DNA from: Trogon surrucura
Lineage: Eukaryota; Chordata; Aves; Trogoniformes; Trogonidae
Assembly: GCA_020746105.1 (NCBI GenBank)
Contig: CM036617.1
Coordinates: 174,496,412-174,560,411 of the forward strand
Length of the DNA: 64,000 bases
Direction: 5' to 3'
This document shows positions 12,541-25,048 of the stretch, one piece after another; the first letter of the stretch is position 1, and each line of letters starts with the position of its first letter. The notes under the pieces were generated by a model. That model did no database searches, was not told the origin of the DNA, and saw only the letters and a list, made by a program, of their open reading frames with translations. A program made the position numbers and the translations under genes.

Positions 12541-14074
12541 AATCCCATGGATTAAGCAGATGAAGTCTGAGAGAGAGAGAGCTCTTCAGGCATATGCTTA
12601 GTGGAGTACCATGGGATGAAGCCCTGAAGAGGAGAGGGGCCCAAGAAAGCTGGTCCATATTCAAGGACCGTCTCCTCCATGCCCAGGAGCAATGTATTAC
12701 AAAAAAGAAGGCAGGCAAGAATGTCAGGAGATCTGCATGGATGAACAAGAACCTCCTGGACACACTTAAAAAGAGAATTTACAGGAAGTGGAAGAAAGGA
12801 CAGATAGACTGGGAAGAGTACAAGGAAGTGGTCCGAGAAGCCAGGGATCAGATTAGGAAAGCTAAAGCCTAGATAAAATTAAATCTAGCCAGGGACATCA
12901 GGTCTAACAAGAAAAAAATTTATAGGCATATCAATGACAAAAGGAAGGCTAGGGCAGATGTGGCCCCTCTGCAGAAGGGAACAGGAGAGCTGGTCATGAA
13001 GGATATGGAGAAGGCGGAGGTTCTCAATGACTTCTTTGCCTCGGTCTTCTCCAGCAAGGACTCTAGCCCCACTGTCTAAGTTGTAAAAGCCAAAGACAGA
13101 GGCTGGGAGAAGGAAAATCTGCCCACCGTAAGTGAAGATCAGGTTCAAGACCATTTAAAGAACCTGAAACTGTGCAAGTCCATGGAACCTGATGAGCTCC
13201 ATCCACGGGTCCTGAGGGAAATGGCAGATGAAGTTGCTAGGCTGCTTTCCTTCATATTTGAGAGGTCATGGCAGTCTGGTGAAGTACCCGCTGACTGGAA
13301 AAGGGGAAACATCACCCCCATTTTCAAAAAGGGAAAAATGGAAGACCCAGGCAACTACAAGTCAGTCAGTCTCATCTCTGTGCCTGTCCTCTACCTGGAT
13401 TTGTGCAAAGCCTTTGACACTGTCCTGCATGACATCCTGGTTTCCAAGTTGGAAAGACAAGGATTTGATAGATAGACCCCTTGGTGGATAATGAACTGGC
13501 TGGAAGATCACACTCAAAGTGTTGCAGTCAATGGCTCAATGTCCAAGTGGAGACCAGTGGCAAGCGGTGTCCCTCAGGGATCAGTACTGGGACCAGTACT
13601 ATTTAACATCTTTGTCAGCGACATGGACAGTGACATTGAATACATCTTCAGCAAGTTTGCTGATGACACAAAGTTGTGTGGTGCAGTCTCCAACAAAGGG
13701 CCACAGGAAAGACTCCAATAAACGGCCACCGAAATGATTAAAGGACTGTAACGTGTCTCCTTCGATGAAAGGTTGAGAGAGCTGGACCGAGGTTGCAAAG
13801 AGGACAGAGACAGGCTCTTTTCAGTTGTGCCCAGTGACAGGACCAGAGGCAATGGGCATAAACGGAAACATGAGAGGTTCCTTCTGAACATTAGGAAACA
13901 TTTTACGGTCAGGGTGACGGAGCACTGGCACAGGTTGTTCAGAGCAGTTGTGGAGATACTCAAAACCATCTAGACATGGTCCTTGGCAATAAGCTTCAAG
14001 TAGCTCTGCTTGAGAAGGGTGTTTGGACCTGCAGGGGTCCCTTCCAACCTCAATTGTTATGTGATTCTGCGATC
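12541..14074 (+). mobile_element. CR1 LINE with endonuclease-RT linker and reverse transcriptase core, internally deleted
   Basis: The longest CR1 in the window. From about 12594 it encodes the linker between endonuclease and RT ([22 protein letters not shown]). From 13182 it encodes RT fingers and palm ([38 protein letters not shown] near 13391-13423, [14 protein letters not shown], and the catalytic FADD box at 13656-13667, which is intact). The frame is cut by stops at about 12870, 13079 and 13473. Material between SLISVP and the YLD motif is missing, and most of the region between FADD and the C-terminal SDRTRGNG part (about 13830) is missing too. The 3' end is at about 14074. The copy is not functional. 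Confidence 0.92.
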
Positions 14075-17030
14075 TTTAATCTTTTGAGGACATCTCAGAA
14101 CCACTGTTGCTTTTTACTTTGGCTAAATAAAATAGAAAAATAATAAAAATTCTTGATAGTGAAGAAATCTTAAGATTGATAGAATTTATGGACAGAGACT
14201 CAAAGCTAAACAGTTTTGAGCTCTGTGGTCTGCCTCCCACAGCTGTAGAAATCTCATTGATTTGTATCTAATAAGAATGGCTAAAAGGATCAGTGGCAAC
14301 ATGTGAGAGGGAACGCTTTTCCCTGATCAGGGACATGACTCACACACCCAGTACTTCTGTCATGGCCTGGATTTCCCTTTGTCTAGATTTTACCTGGGGA
14401 CACATCTCTATGCAGCCTGGAAGTGCTACTTATTACTTATAATGAGTAATTCAGTTAATAAAACTTTAGATTTTGCTGATACACAGCTGAACATTTCTCT
14501 TGTGATCAGCAATCGTTCAGAGCTAAGAAATTTGACAGATACCTGTTTCATTCTGTACTTGGGCTCTGAGCAGCACTGTGTAAGCCAAACCTTTGTCTTG
14601 CACAAAGACTGACTGCAGGTCACTGACACCAGCACTTCTTAAATGTACAGTTCACCTAACTTGTTTAAAATTTCTTCACCTATTCTAAAATGTCACTTCT
14701 CTGTAATGTAATTATAGCACTAAAATACAAAAAAAAAACAATAAAAAAGTAAAGACAATAGCTGGCAAATATAGTTTATTTTCCTAACTACAATTCAATT
14801 TTAATATTAATGAGATTGTAACAATAAATACAATATTGTATGTTTTATAATATATATTGTGAATATAAGACCTTGATAGAACTTACTCGAAAGAACTTGC
14901 TGGGGGGGGGAAAAAAAAAAAAAAAAGGTGACGCAGCTTATTTTTTCTTTTTGAATTGATTTGGTAAAGATTAGTGAGGTGATTCAGGCAGCCTTGGAGA
15001 AGTTTTGTTGATGGTACTTCCTAGTTCCGTGCTAGATTGTATAGGCAACAGCTATTCAGTGATCCAATAAGGACCAACTTTAGTAATATGGATACATATT
15101 TTTGTAGCACTGCACTGTCTACTTCTGCAGCAGCAAGATTTGATAGGATTTGTGAGATATTAGATAAAATCTTACGATTGACTTCCAATTTTGTCACAAG
15201 TATCATTACAATATAGCTTCAGGTTTATAAAAATAAATTGTTCATCTGAAAATACCTCCTATATAATGCCAATTTTTGTGCTAATGTGGATTTCCAACTG
15301 TGTAAAGCAAAATGTAGGTAAATTCAATTTAACATGCCCAGAGGCACAGACTTACATCCCTCTTTCTGAAGCTAATCAGTTATTCATTCATGAACCTCTT
15401 TTTCCTCAGTCATCTCTACATATTTTACACTTCAACCTTTACATCATTTTACCTTTCAAAAGTCAATATTCAGTTATGAACATTGAAAAACATTTAATTG
15501 ATATCTAAAGTGTCCCAAACAAGCTATTTGCAATCCATTTTCCTCTCAAAGAGCACCTCTGTTTCCCGAAGAGGATAAATATTACCTGTCTGCTTTTTGT
15601 GACAAATGCTAATCCCCTTTCCCACCTCCCAATAATTTTTGAACTTTTTGCCTACTTTAATAGAGAAATCCAAATTTTAAGTAAGAACACTTCAAATTTA
15701 GTAAAAACTAATTGCAGGAGGCAAAGACTCCGGAAGAAATGCAGGAAAAGCTCCATCATAGCACAGTCTGGCAGAAGCCACCTGCCTAATTTGCACATGC
15801 AGGCTGACTCGAGAGGTGATGTGCCTATAGCTTTGATCTCTCTAGGCTAGGAATGGTGTCACAAGTGTTCACTTCACATGGAGATGACTTACGAAAGAAA
15901 AGATGTGTATCTGTAGAAAGTTTCTTCATCAGTTCTGTGCAAAGAATGTTTTTTCCTGATGAGCCTTCTAGAGAGAACAGAGCTTTTGCCTTGTGTAGAC
16001 AGATTTCCACTAACCCACAGTGAGTCTATTGTTTTTACTTGCCATTTTTGACCAATGTTTTAATACTGGTCTTTCCTCCTCTACTCCTCCTGTCTTCCTC
16101 TCCTTCTCCTCCTAGCTTTGCCCTTTACTGCTTTATCTCCTACTGAGTCATATTTATTCCTATTCCTTCTATCCAGTCTGGTGACCATGTCTTTAAGTTA
16201 TTCCAGTATTTCTTAGTTTGAAGTATGTAGACCACAGGTGGTTCACAGATGCCAGAAAGTGGCATATGAGATGCTGTGTTGGTTTTTAATCAGACAGATT
16301 CACACACGCAGATTCAGGGAAAGAAACAAAACAAAGGTTATAAATCTAGTTACCGTTGTACATTGTGTATCATTTACTGATTTTGGTTCTATCACAGAAA
16401 TCCCATTGAGAATCCCAGTTTACCTGCAGCTACAGACATTGGGGTTTTGTGTGGTTTTCTGTTGTTTGTTTTTGTCTTTTTTTAACTTCATGTATTAGCA
16501 CGTTGTTTCAGTGCACTAAGTAAGCATAGTCTGCATTCCTAACACTACAATCTAGAGCACTGAGGGTGAATTTCTAATATTTCTTCTATGGTCCATCTAC
16601 AAAAACAAAAGTGGTATCACACAGACTCAACTATGTGTTGTGGTCCTATGTTTTAAATGGCTAGGGCTCAGGTTTTGGTAATTGGACGGAAATTCTTCAA
16701 CAAGATCTGCTTCCTCCTGATACTTTTTAAAAATCTTAGTAATTAAGTTGCATTATGGTCTTCACAGGTTAGGAGAAATCAGTTATGTCTTTGCAGTATT
16801 GTTCCTGCTATGCTACAAGGTAAGCAAACATCATGTGGCTTTCTTAGCACAAGGTAATACTTTCTGCCATAAGATAGTTACAAAGCTCAGGAAATAACCA
16901 ACCCAGCTGCTGGGTTTAAATGTTTTTTCTCTTGTAGTTTTTAAATGTTGAGGTGGTGTATATGCTAATGTTGATTAATGCATTTTCTGTGGCTTAAAAA
17001 TAGAATGACAAACTTTTGTCTGTAGTCCAC
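14075..17030. other. AT-rich non-coding stretch
   Basis: No gene or classified repeat recognised. Contains a G9-A16 homopolymer junction at 14902-14926 and a pyrimidine-rich patch at about 16070-16135. Open frames on either strand show no family resemblance. Confidence 0.5.
14902..14926. repeat. G9-A16 homopurine run
   Basis: Nine G followed by sixteen A on the + strand. No retroelement body was recognised upstream, so a poly(A) tail is not supported. Likely a slippage-prone, error-prone site in sequencing and alignment. Confidence 0.9.
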
Positions 17031-18010
17031 TGTCACGGTTTGAGAAGGCTGCCTGGGCCAGCAACAACAAAGAACCATGTGGCCACTCAGTAACTCCTTC
17101 CCTCTCTCCCCAGGGAATGGGGAGTGAGAAAATTCAACAAAGAAGCTCGAAGATGGAGATTAGGACAGGAAGGGTTCAATTCACCACTTACAGTCATAGG
17201 CAAAAGCCAGAGCAGACTTGGGGAATAAACCCAGAAATTTAACTTTCCACCACCAGTTTACTAGATCAGAGTAAGATAGTGAGAGAAAATAAATACAACA
17301 TAATCTTAAATACACTTCCTTCCCCACCCCTCCCTTCTTTCCAGCTATCTCCTTCCCCCACTGGTGCCAGTGTGCCGGGGGTGCAGTCCATCTGGCCATT
17401 ACTCATTGTCCATGGCAATCCTTTCTTCTTGGGAAAGAGGGATCCTTGCGTTCTTCCTCTGCCACCACGTGGTGTCCAGCCCACAGGAGGCAACCCCGTC
17501 TCTCTATGTGAGTTTGTTCCACCAGTGTGGAACCAACTTCTGGCTCATTCATCATTTTCAGCACGTCCTCTGCTTCTGCATGGTCTCTCCGCACCCTAGC
17601 ATGGAGTTCTCCATGTGCCCCTGTGTCCTGAATGTTTCACCACTGCCAGTCTCCTCAGCTGGCAGGCAACCATCTCCCTGCCATCTCACTCACCACAGGA
17701 CTCAGGAAATGCTCTGCTTCAGTGACTTGCTCCACCCCTTTCCTCATGGACCATGGTTTTTTTGCTCTTCTCTCACCTCCTCCTCCAAATAGAAAAACTT
17801 CCCAACACAAAGGAGAGGACACAGACAAAGAGAGGGGCCCAGTGGCTTTCCCCTCTTAAATACTTTGATTGCAGAGGTATTCATTGGCTTGGCCTTGGCC
17901 AGAAACGGGTCCGGCTTTTACCTGGAATTGAGGGAAGCTCTGAAAATTTCGCGGGGAGCCACCCTTCACAGCTCTCAGTTGGCTGCCACAAAAAAAACCT
18001 GCATCGAACA
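17031..18010 (-). mobile_element. Solo LTR of an avian endogenous retrovirus
   Basis: A 980-bp, relatively GC-rich block bounded by TG...CA ends: TGTCACGGTT at 17031 and ATCGAACA ending at 18010 on the + strand. On the minus strand it starts TGTTCGATGC and ends AAACCGTGACA, an ending I know from a common avian ERV LTR type. A TATTTAAG TATA-like box lies on the minus strand (plus coordinates 17855-17862), giving the minus orientation. No gag, pol or env sequence flanks it, so it is a solo LTR left by recombination. I could not see a clear target-site duplication (flanks TCCAC and CAAAC), so the exact ends carry some doubt. Open frames across it are chance. Confidence 0.78.
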
Positions 18011-21000
18011 CAAACATATGCTCAATATTGTACTTTGTCCATTTCCAAATGAATGTTTGGTGGACAGTGTAATCTTTTAATCTATTACTAAAAGTTTTTC
18101 AAGAACATAAATCATTTCTGTAAAGTTTATTCAGAGATATTGCATATGAAATTCATACTTGCTCTAACAAACCCCATGCTTGCATGATCTATGATAATGC
18201 TATTACAGTTGAAAATCGCTGAAATTACAGAAAATACAAAATATGGTAAATAATTCTGAGCTTCTTATTCTCTTTAAAGTAATTATGCTTTCATTTGAAA
18301 AGAAATTAAATTAAATATTATTTATATGTATATATTGTTCTAAACCAAAAAGAGAACTAAAAAAACTACATAATTTCAGAAAAATGTTTGGTCTACAAAG
18401 ACAATGATTAAAGAAACCCCGGTCAGTTATGTTCAGGTGTTCTGAGTGAAGTTCTTAATTGACAGAATCCAAAACAAAGAATGTGATCCTATTGAGACTA
18501 ATGGCACATCATCTCTACGTACTTTCAGTTAACTTTCTTGGGTTTTAGACTTGAGGGTGTTTTTTCTTTTCTGAAATTAGTTTTCTTATTTTCAGATTAC
18601 ATACCTTCTTTCCCATAGCTGCATGAAAACATAGAATTTTGTCAGTTAAAAGCTTTTCATGGTGTCTGGGTTTTTTGTTGGGTTTTTTTTTGTGGTCTGG
18701 TTAAAGGTACTGCAACAACAAAGAATCTCTGCTTCTAAACTGATTCTATCATTATGAAGTTTTTTTCTATGCATATGAATTTATTGATCTCTTTCCAGAT
18801 AATTATATCCTCATCAGTAACATATAATCTAAGTGTGCAGAAAGGAAAGGCATGAGTATGGTAAATAGATTGACAGACTTAAGAGATTTATTTACTTTCT
18901 CGTTATGAGTGGGTCTTTCATTTGTGAGCAGGCTGTGGGTTAGAACTTTATGTAATGCATTGTAAGACAGGAAAAAAACTTTTCATAAAAGGGCTGAAAT
19001 CTTGAATTTGTTAGGAGAAAATAAGTTATGCCAGCTCCAACAGCCTGAGAGAGGTGAGGCCACTGCTCCATGTACTATCTCTCAGCTCAGCAACAATTTT
19101 CCCTGTAAAACTGAACTACAGTAGTTCAACTATGCTGCACTGGACTAATCCTTGGATCTCTGGCAGCTGAACAACTGGGGAGAAGATTACAGGTCTTCTC
19201 TGGGTACAAAGCCAAGTGATTACAAACATACTTACAAAATGAGAAATTATGAAATTAATAACTATTTTTTATTAATAAAATCAACTTCTTAGTAGACTAA
19301 AAAGTTTATGAGGAATGGCATATAGTGGAGATGCAGCAGCACCATAAAATCAGTGCCTGAAGCCAGATCCCCAGCAGCAAACCCAAATCCTGATCAAAGC
19401 AATGAACTTAACTCTCAGCATGTTGTATGACAGCAAACTGCTCAAATATGCAATGCACATGTTCAGCTAAGGACAGGGTTACTGTTTCCATCTTCTAAAG
19501 GAAAAGAAATGTTCATGCAGCTGCTGCTTAAGGGACCACGAAATTTGTATAGTACGGTTCTAAGCCTGTAGGAGTACTTTAGATTGCTTTTTAGCCACAT
19601 ACCAAATGTTTCACTGTATACTGAATTTTAGTCCAATAATTATAAACAATAATGAAAGTGGGCATGTCAAGGGTTACAGGATTTTTTTTCATGTAATTGG
19701 TACAATGTTTAAAGTCTAGAACAGCAGCTCAAAACATTTGTCCAGTTTTAACCAAGATAATTATACTGATTGAGAATGCTACCACAAACTGAAAAACTGA
19801 AGGCTAATGTAGAGTTTTTGGACAGATGAAGCATATGGAAGACATTGGTAGTTAAATTATCATGTTGTACCCAAGTTTAAGATAAGAAGATTGTTTTTAT
19901 CAGCTGTGTGACAAAATAATGCCCTTTTTTGGAGTGACGTGTCTCTTCCATAATCTTTAATGATTTACCTTCACGAAGGTTTGGACAGTAGAGCCAATAC
20001 TATATAATACTTTTATTAATAACCTAAAAAGTTAGATGAAGCACACTCTCAGCAAGTTCATGAATGGTGCTGAATTACACAGCAACCTACTGTTTCAGAG
20101 GAGCCTCAACAGGCTGCACTAAGGGGGTGACTAGAAGAGACTTTGGTTATTGTTACCCAGTGAAAATTTGTGGGAATGCCATAATACAAAAGTGAAAGCC
20201 CTTTTTGGCTGCTGTTCCAAGCATGCTCCTGCAAGACAATCGTAGGTGCTTCATGGCATAAACAATCTTATACATATTTTATCTAAACCAATTCTGCCTG
20301 TAATTCATATAGGATAATATTTGTAACAGGACTCTACTGAACAAGATATTCCTCCTGCCTCGGTATAAAATTGTCTTCACTTTTCGCTGACAATAAACCT
20401 CTGTCCCAAATGTTAATAAAATATGCAATCCGTTACTCTTCAATTTAGAGCAAATTCTTTGAATTAGAAGAATTAAAAGTAATTTTTTTTTTTGTTCTAG
20501 AATATCCGGATATAATGCTATTTTTCCTCATTTTTATTACTGTTAACTGTAAGTGGGTTCTGATGAAAATTTTTACTTTCTTTAACCTCTGTATCATGGC
20601 TAGTAGTATACAGCCACCTTGATTTGATAATGAAATTTTAAACTCATCTCTAATTCACAAGGGACTGAGAATCCTGTTTCAAGAAACCTCAACATTCATT
20701 GCTATGACATTTCCCAGCTGTACTGAACTTTAAGACAGTTGTAGCACATTGTAAATAGTGTGATTCTTAAAATTAATGAAACTGAAAGTTTTGTGAATAA
20801 AGTATATAGTTTTTCCAACTATCCCAATGCATATGAACTGTGAACTTGTTCTTTTGAAGATTTCTGAACTGATATGTGAGTTATATACATGCAAAGAAAT
20901 GGAGTACACTTCCATTTTTCGAACATAATATAAAACCAAGTTCTTATGTTCTGACTCCTGAATATTAAATGTATTATGTCAATGAAATGAAGACAAAATA

Positions 21001-22610
21001 TGTATTCAATCAATGTCTATAACAGCCACTACTAACTCTCTTTATATGAATAAGAAAATTTCATCTCCTTATCAGAACAAGATGAAAATAAAATGGAGAA
21101 TTCAGCAGTTGAAGTCAAATTCAGCTACTATTGGAAATGAACTTCACACAGGGTTATATTTTTTTTCTGTAGAAGACACTTTTTGTATATACCAGAGAAA
21201 TTTGAGAACTTCTTTCCCGTACCTTTTCCCCAGATTAAATGAAGTGAAATAAATTGTGTTATACAAGGTATTGACTGCAAGTTGAAATTCCTTCCTCAAA
21301 GAATTTTTCATTTAGTAGCATAGTCTTCTATACTTCTTACTCAAGATTTAATTGGCACATTTTTGTTATATTTCTGACTTTGAGAGTTGCAAATATTTCT
21401 GAGATTAATAATAAATATTTATGGGATGGAGCATATTCTTGTACAAATATTATAGTTTATATGGATGCTAAGGACTTTCTTCTAAGGTACTTATAATTTA
21501 GAGTGTCATTTTGCAAGAAAATTAATTTCATGTATATCAGTTGGAAGTTTTCCTTGAATGAGAAATTGTTGCATATACAGCTCATATAGCTAGTACTTCA
21601 TTAAATTAACATATTTACCTTGACTTAAGCTAAATTGCAGGAATTGAGCTGTTCATTTTAGTACTTCCTATGAAGTTATTTAATATAAAATTGAGTCTGA
21701 GTGTAAGAATTCTTTTGATCTTCTTTCCTCTTCTAAGTGCATATCACTTCAGTATCTGTTTTGGCTTGCATATGTTCTTAACTGTCAGATATAACATACA
21801 AGAAAAAGGAATGCCTTGGAAATGCTTAATGAGCTGTACGCATTTTCACCGTCTACACATACATATAGAAGAACATTATTTTTCCATCTAAGTCCACAAT
21901 GCAACCAACTTAAGATAAATTTGTTGTTCTGTTGCTAAGAAACAAAAAAATACATTAGCTTTTTGGAATCGAGGACATATCTAATATCCAACAAATAGCA
22001 GAAAATGAATTTCTCACGTGGAGGCTTGATCCTGTGTAGAACTGACATTTCAGATAATAATGATTTATGCAACCTCATCTTTTTCTGTTAGGACGTAAAT
22101 AGATAACTGGAGAATAAAAATAAGACAGTAATTAATACAGTAAAGAAATATATAAAATTAAAAATTATTCTTAATAGTTTGATGCATTTAATGAACTCAT
22201 TAAATCTAAAGTGCATATCCAGAAGTTCCACTTTATCTCAAAAAAAGTATGAATGTGTGAGTGACCTGTTGTGATAAAAAAATTGTTGCAACACCATGAT
22301 AAAAGGGACAACTTAAATCAGAATGTAGTTGGCTTTTGCCTTAAAATTTCTGCTGATATTTTTCTAAATCTTACCACATAGCAGAAGGTATCAGCTAAAT
22401 GAATGCATTGGAAGAGATCTCAGATTCTACAGCCTCACTAATCTTTGTAAGAACTGTGTTAATGAAGGCTTTGGTAGGGGTGAGGGAGGAAGAAGGAATC
22501 TTCATTCTCTCCTTTGCAACAGAAAAGTGACAGTTATTAGACTTGAGAATTTTGGAAACTGATTTTCATTGTCATGTTTACAAAACCATGTACAATAATA
22601 TGTTATAGGA
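18011..22610. other. AT-rich non-coding stretch
   Basis: Unique-looking sequence apart from one old CR1 fragment at about 19985-20124, listed separately. No RNA gene or coding exon was recognised. Short open frames near 20730-21250 and 21670-21891 are AT-rich and have no family resemblance. Confidence 0.5.
19985..20124 (+). mobile_element. Ancient CR1 fragment (RT palm region)
   Basis: The sequence around 20010-20124 can be read with CR1 RT palm residues: a LINNL-like stretch, then HTLSKF at about 20042, followed by a position where the FADD box should be but reads MNGA, and RSLNRLH further on. CR1 equivalents are FINDL, CTLSKF and FADDTKL. The fragment has in-frame stops, no 3' tail and high divergence. 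The match is by eye over about 35 residues, so this is tentative. Confidence 0.4.
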
Positions 22611-22787
22611 ATCATAGAATGGCCTAGGCTGGAAAAGACCTTAGAGATCATTTTAATCCAACCTCCCTGTCATGGGCAGGGACACCTCTCAACTAGATCA
22701 GGCAACACATGGGGACTGAACAGGAATCGAACCCGTGACCTTTGGTGTTTCAGCACCACGCTCAACTGAGTGAGCTGAACCGGCCCT
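22611..22787 (-). mobile_element. tRNA-Ile/CR1 composite SINE (TguSINE1-like), full-length
   Basis: Minus-oriented SINE of about 177 bp. Its head (22787 down to 22712) is a tRNA-Ile-like sequence with a recognisable A box (22761-22778) and a B box GGTTCGATTCC (22723-22733). The body then continues into a CR1 3' UTR and ends in ATTCTATGAT at 22611. The tail closely matches the 3' UTR of the CR1 at 11144-11895. SINEs of this build are transcribed by RNA polymerase III and mobilised by CR1 proteins. The tRNA part does not fold as an intact tRNA and should not be annotated as a tRNA gene. Confidence 0.88.
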
Positions 22788-24925
22788 TAATGTACTCTTT
22801 TCCCTGAACTAAAGCATCCATGTCTTTCCTGGGTCCCAGCACCAACTTCCAGCAGTAGTGGTGTTACTCAGAAGAGCTGGAGTTTTCACACTGGTCTTAA
22901 TTAGTCCAATAATCAATTGGTAGTTGAATGAATTTTGCATGTGTGTACTAACCAGGACTAGGTTTTGTATAAACAAGAGATAATACTATTTTTTTTTTAT
23001 GTGAATGTTTCAAAGATTAAATAAATGTCTGAATATTGTTCTGGAAGGTATAAGAAGAAAGTTCCATATAGTAAATACTGGTATTACTCTTTGGCATTAT
23101 TATATGCAAATTAATATCACAAAAGTGGGAGGTAGGAGGGAAAGTCTGTCTCCAAAATTCTCGTGAAATTACTTTTAGTTACTGGTTTTCCTAAATGTCC
23201 AGCACGTTGGCAATTTTCCACAGGACACAACAAGCCCAGATATTTGAACTTCATTTGTGCGGCAGTTTTGAATTTAATATTTAATTTTACCTAATATTTG
23301 TTAGAAAATAGCTTAAGAAGTGGTTTTTTTCTCTTTGTTAAAAAAAATACAGTAGAAATTAAAGATCTGAATGATGAACTCAGTAGAAAGACTTTAAGAA
23401 ACTAGGTTTTAAATGAGTACTTTCAAAATGGTTAGGCACCGAAGAGATTTTTTTGTTTCAAAGTTATCTGGCTTCTGATATATCTTGTGTAAGGAAAACA
23501 CCAATGTAGATGCTACCAGTGTGTTGTTCAGTGACAAATGAGTTCTGGTGAAAGGCTCGTGTAGTTAATGTAGAGATGGTGCAGTGGGACTTTCTTTTTA
23601 TTCTAAATGGATCAGCCAGAGACATTAGAGGGAGCACTGATTCTTCACAAACGAGTAGAAACCCACCCTTTTAATCGTTGTTTTCATCAACATTTATTTG
23701 TCTTTTGTGACTTTGAAGGTCATCTGTGACCTCTGAGTTCTTACCAGAGTCCGCCGGTGACCACAGAGTGAAAAAAATGTTATTACCTTCTTGCATTTTC
23801 ATAATATTAAGACAGCAGAGCTTAACTGCAGTGTGATTTCTGTCTTGACTAGCAGACCATGTTGCTATTTTATTATTACCAGAAAACCTCACTCATTCAG
23901 ACTAATGATTAAGAAACTTGTTGTGAGTTACTGAAATATTCAAGTTGGTGAAGGAAATGAGGCTAACCCCCCCTTTCTCAAATATAAAATGTGCTTGATT
24001 CACTGATCTGCAACAAATGGCTTTAAACTGATTTTCCTAACTTCAGAAAGTGATATGAGATTGCAGCAGACTGACAATGATTTTCAAAAAATCTCAGAAG
24101 GAAAAGAAACATTGTAAACAGGATGAGTACATGTGCATAAGACTGTGTGTGAATATCTGTTATGAACAGTGCAGCAGGCTCAAACACATAATTAAAAATT
24201 ATAGCACAGGCTTGTAACTGTAGAATTTGCATTACACTGCTGTTACAATTTATTTCTTGTGTTGTGAATGTGCCCAGGAGTCCAGTGATAGACTCCAAAT
24301 GAGCTTCGTTCTCTATTACACAGAACAAAAAGAGACTCACTGTCCTCATTTATTTCATTATGAATCGATTAACAGGTTTCTACATATTTATAAAAGTTTT
24401 AATGTGAAAGTAATTTTAATTATTTCTGATTATTACAATATGCTGGTAAGTTAGGGATGAACCACTTTGTTAGAATTAATGACAATTAACTGTCACTGTC
24501 TTGCAAAAACCCCATGGGAACTGGAAGCCAGCAGACATTTTTCAATACTAATTAGAAATGAATCTTCCTCTCCGATCTCAGAATAAACCACTGATTTTTT
24601 TGTCACTAGCTCATTTAGAAGAGAATAAAAAAGAGAGATTTATCAGCATTCTCATTATTGCACAACTGTCCATCCTCTACTTCAGCACCTGAAAAAAAGC
24701 AAAAGAAAACTAGGCAAAACTGCAGAGAATGCAGCAAACTAGCTCCAACATTTTCATTTAGCATACTTTTCTTTCTGCAGAGTTAAACCAGCCAGACTCC
24801 CTGAAGACTGTAATGTCTCCAACTACCTTGATTTCCTTCCATTATTCATTTTACATGCAAACAGGATGTTACTCATAAACTCCCCTCAAAAAAAGTCTCT
24901 TATCAAAAGCTGTGGTGACTTTTCT
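22788..24925. other. AT-rich non-coding stretch
   Basis: No gene or repeat family recognised. Open frames on the minus strand at 23671-23892 and 24023-24349 lack coding character. Bounded on the right by the CCTTT array. Confidence 0.5.
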
Positions 24926-25048
24926 CCTTTCCTTTCCTTTCCTTTCCTTTCCTTTCCTTTCCTTTCCTTTCCTTTCCTTTCCTTTCCTTTCCTTTCCTTT
25001 CCTTTCCTTTCCTTTCCTTTCCTTTCCTTTCCTTTCCTTTCCTTTCCT
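24926..25048. repeat. (CCTTT)n pentanucleotide microsatellite, about 24 units
   Basis: About 123 bp of perfect CCTTT units on the + strand (AAAGG on the minus strand). It is a strict polypyrimidine/polypurine tract with strand asymmetry, a configuration able to form triplex (H-DNA). Open frames through it in several registers encode only FLSFP or KERKG repeats and are artefacts of the array. Likely highly length-polymorphic. Confidence 0.97.

Noticed and set aside
13574..13969. 131-codon minus-strand open frame
   Set aside because: Antisense shadow of the plus-oriented CR1 ORF2 at 12541-14074.
17364..17792. 142-codon plus-strand open frame
   Set aside because: Lies wholly inside the GC-richer solo LTR, antisense to its inferred orientation, and has no family resemblance; long open frames are expected by chance there.
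22712..22787. tRNA-Ile gene on the minus strand
   Set aside because: A and B boxes and the T-arm look tRNA-like, but the sequence continues directly into a CR1 3' tail and the acceptor and anticodon arms do not pair properly. It is a SINE head.
24926..25048. CRISPR-like repeat array
   Set aside because: Uninterrupted 5-bp units without spacers; a microsatellite in eukaryotic DNA.
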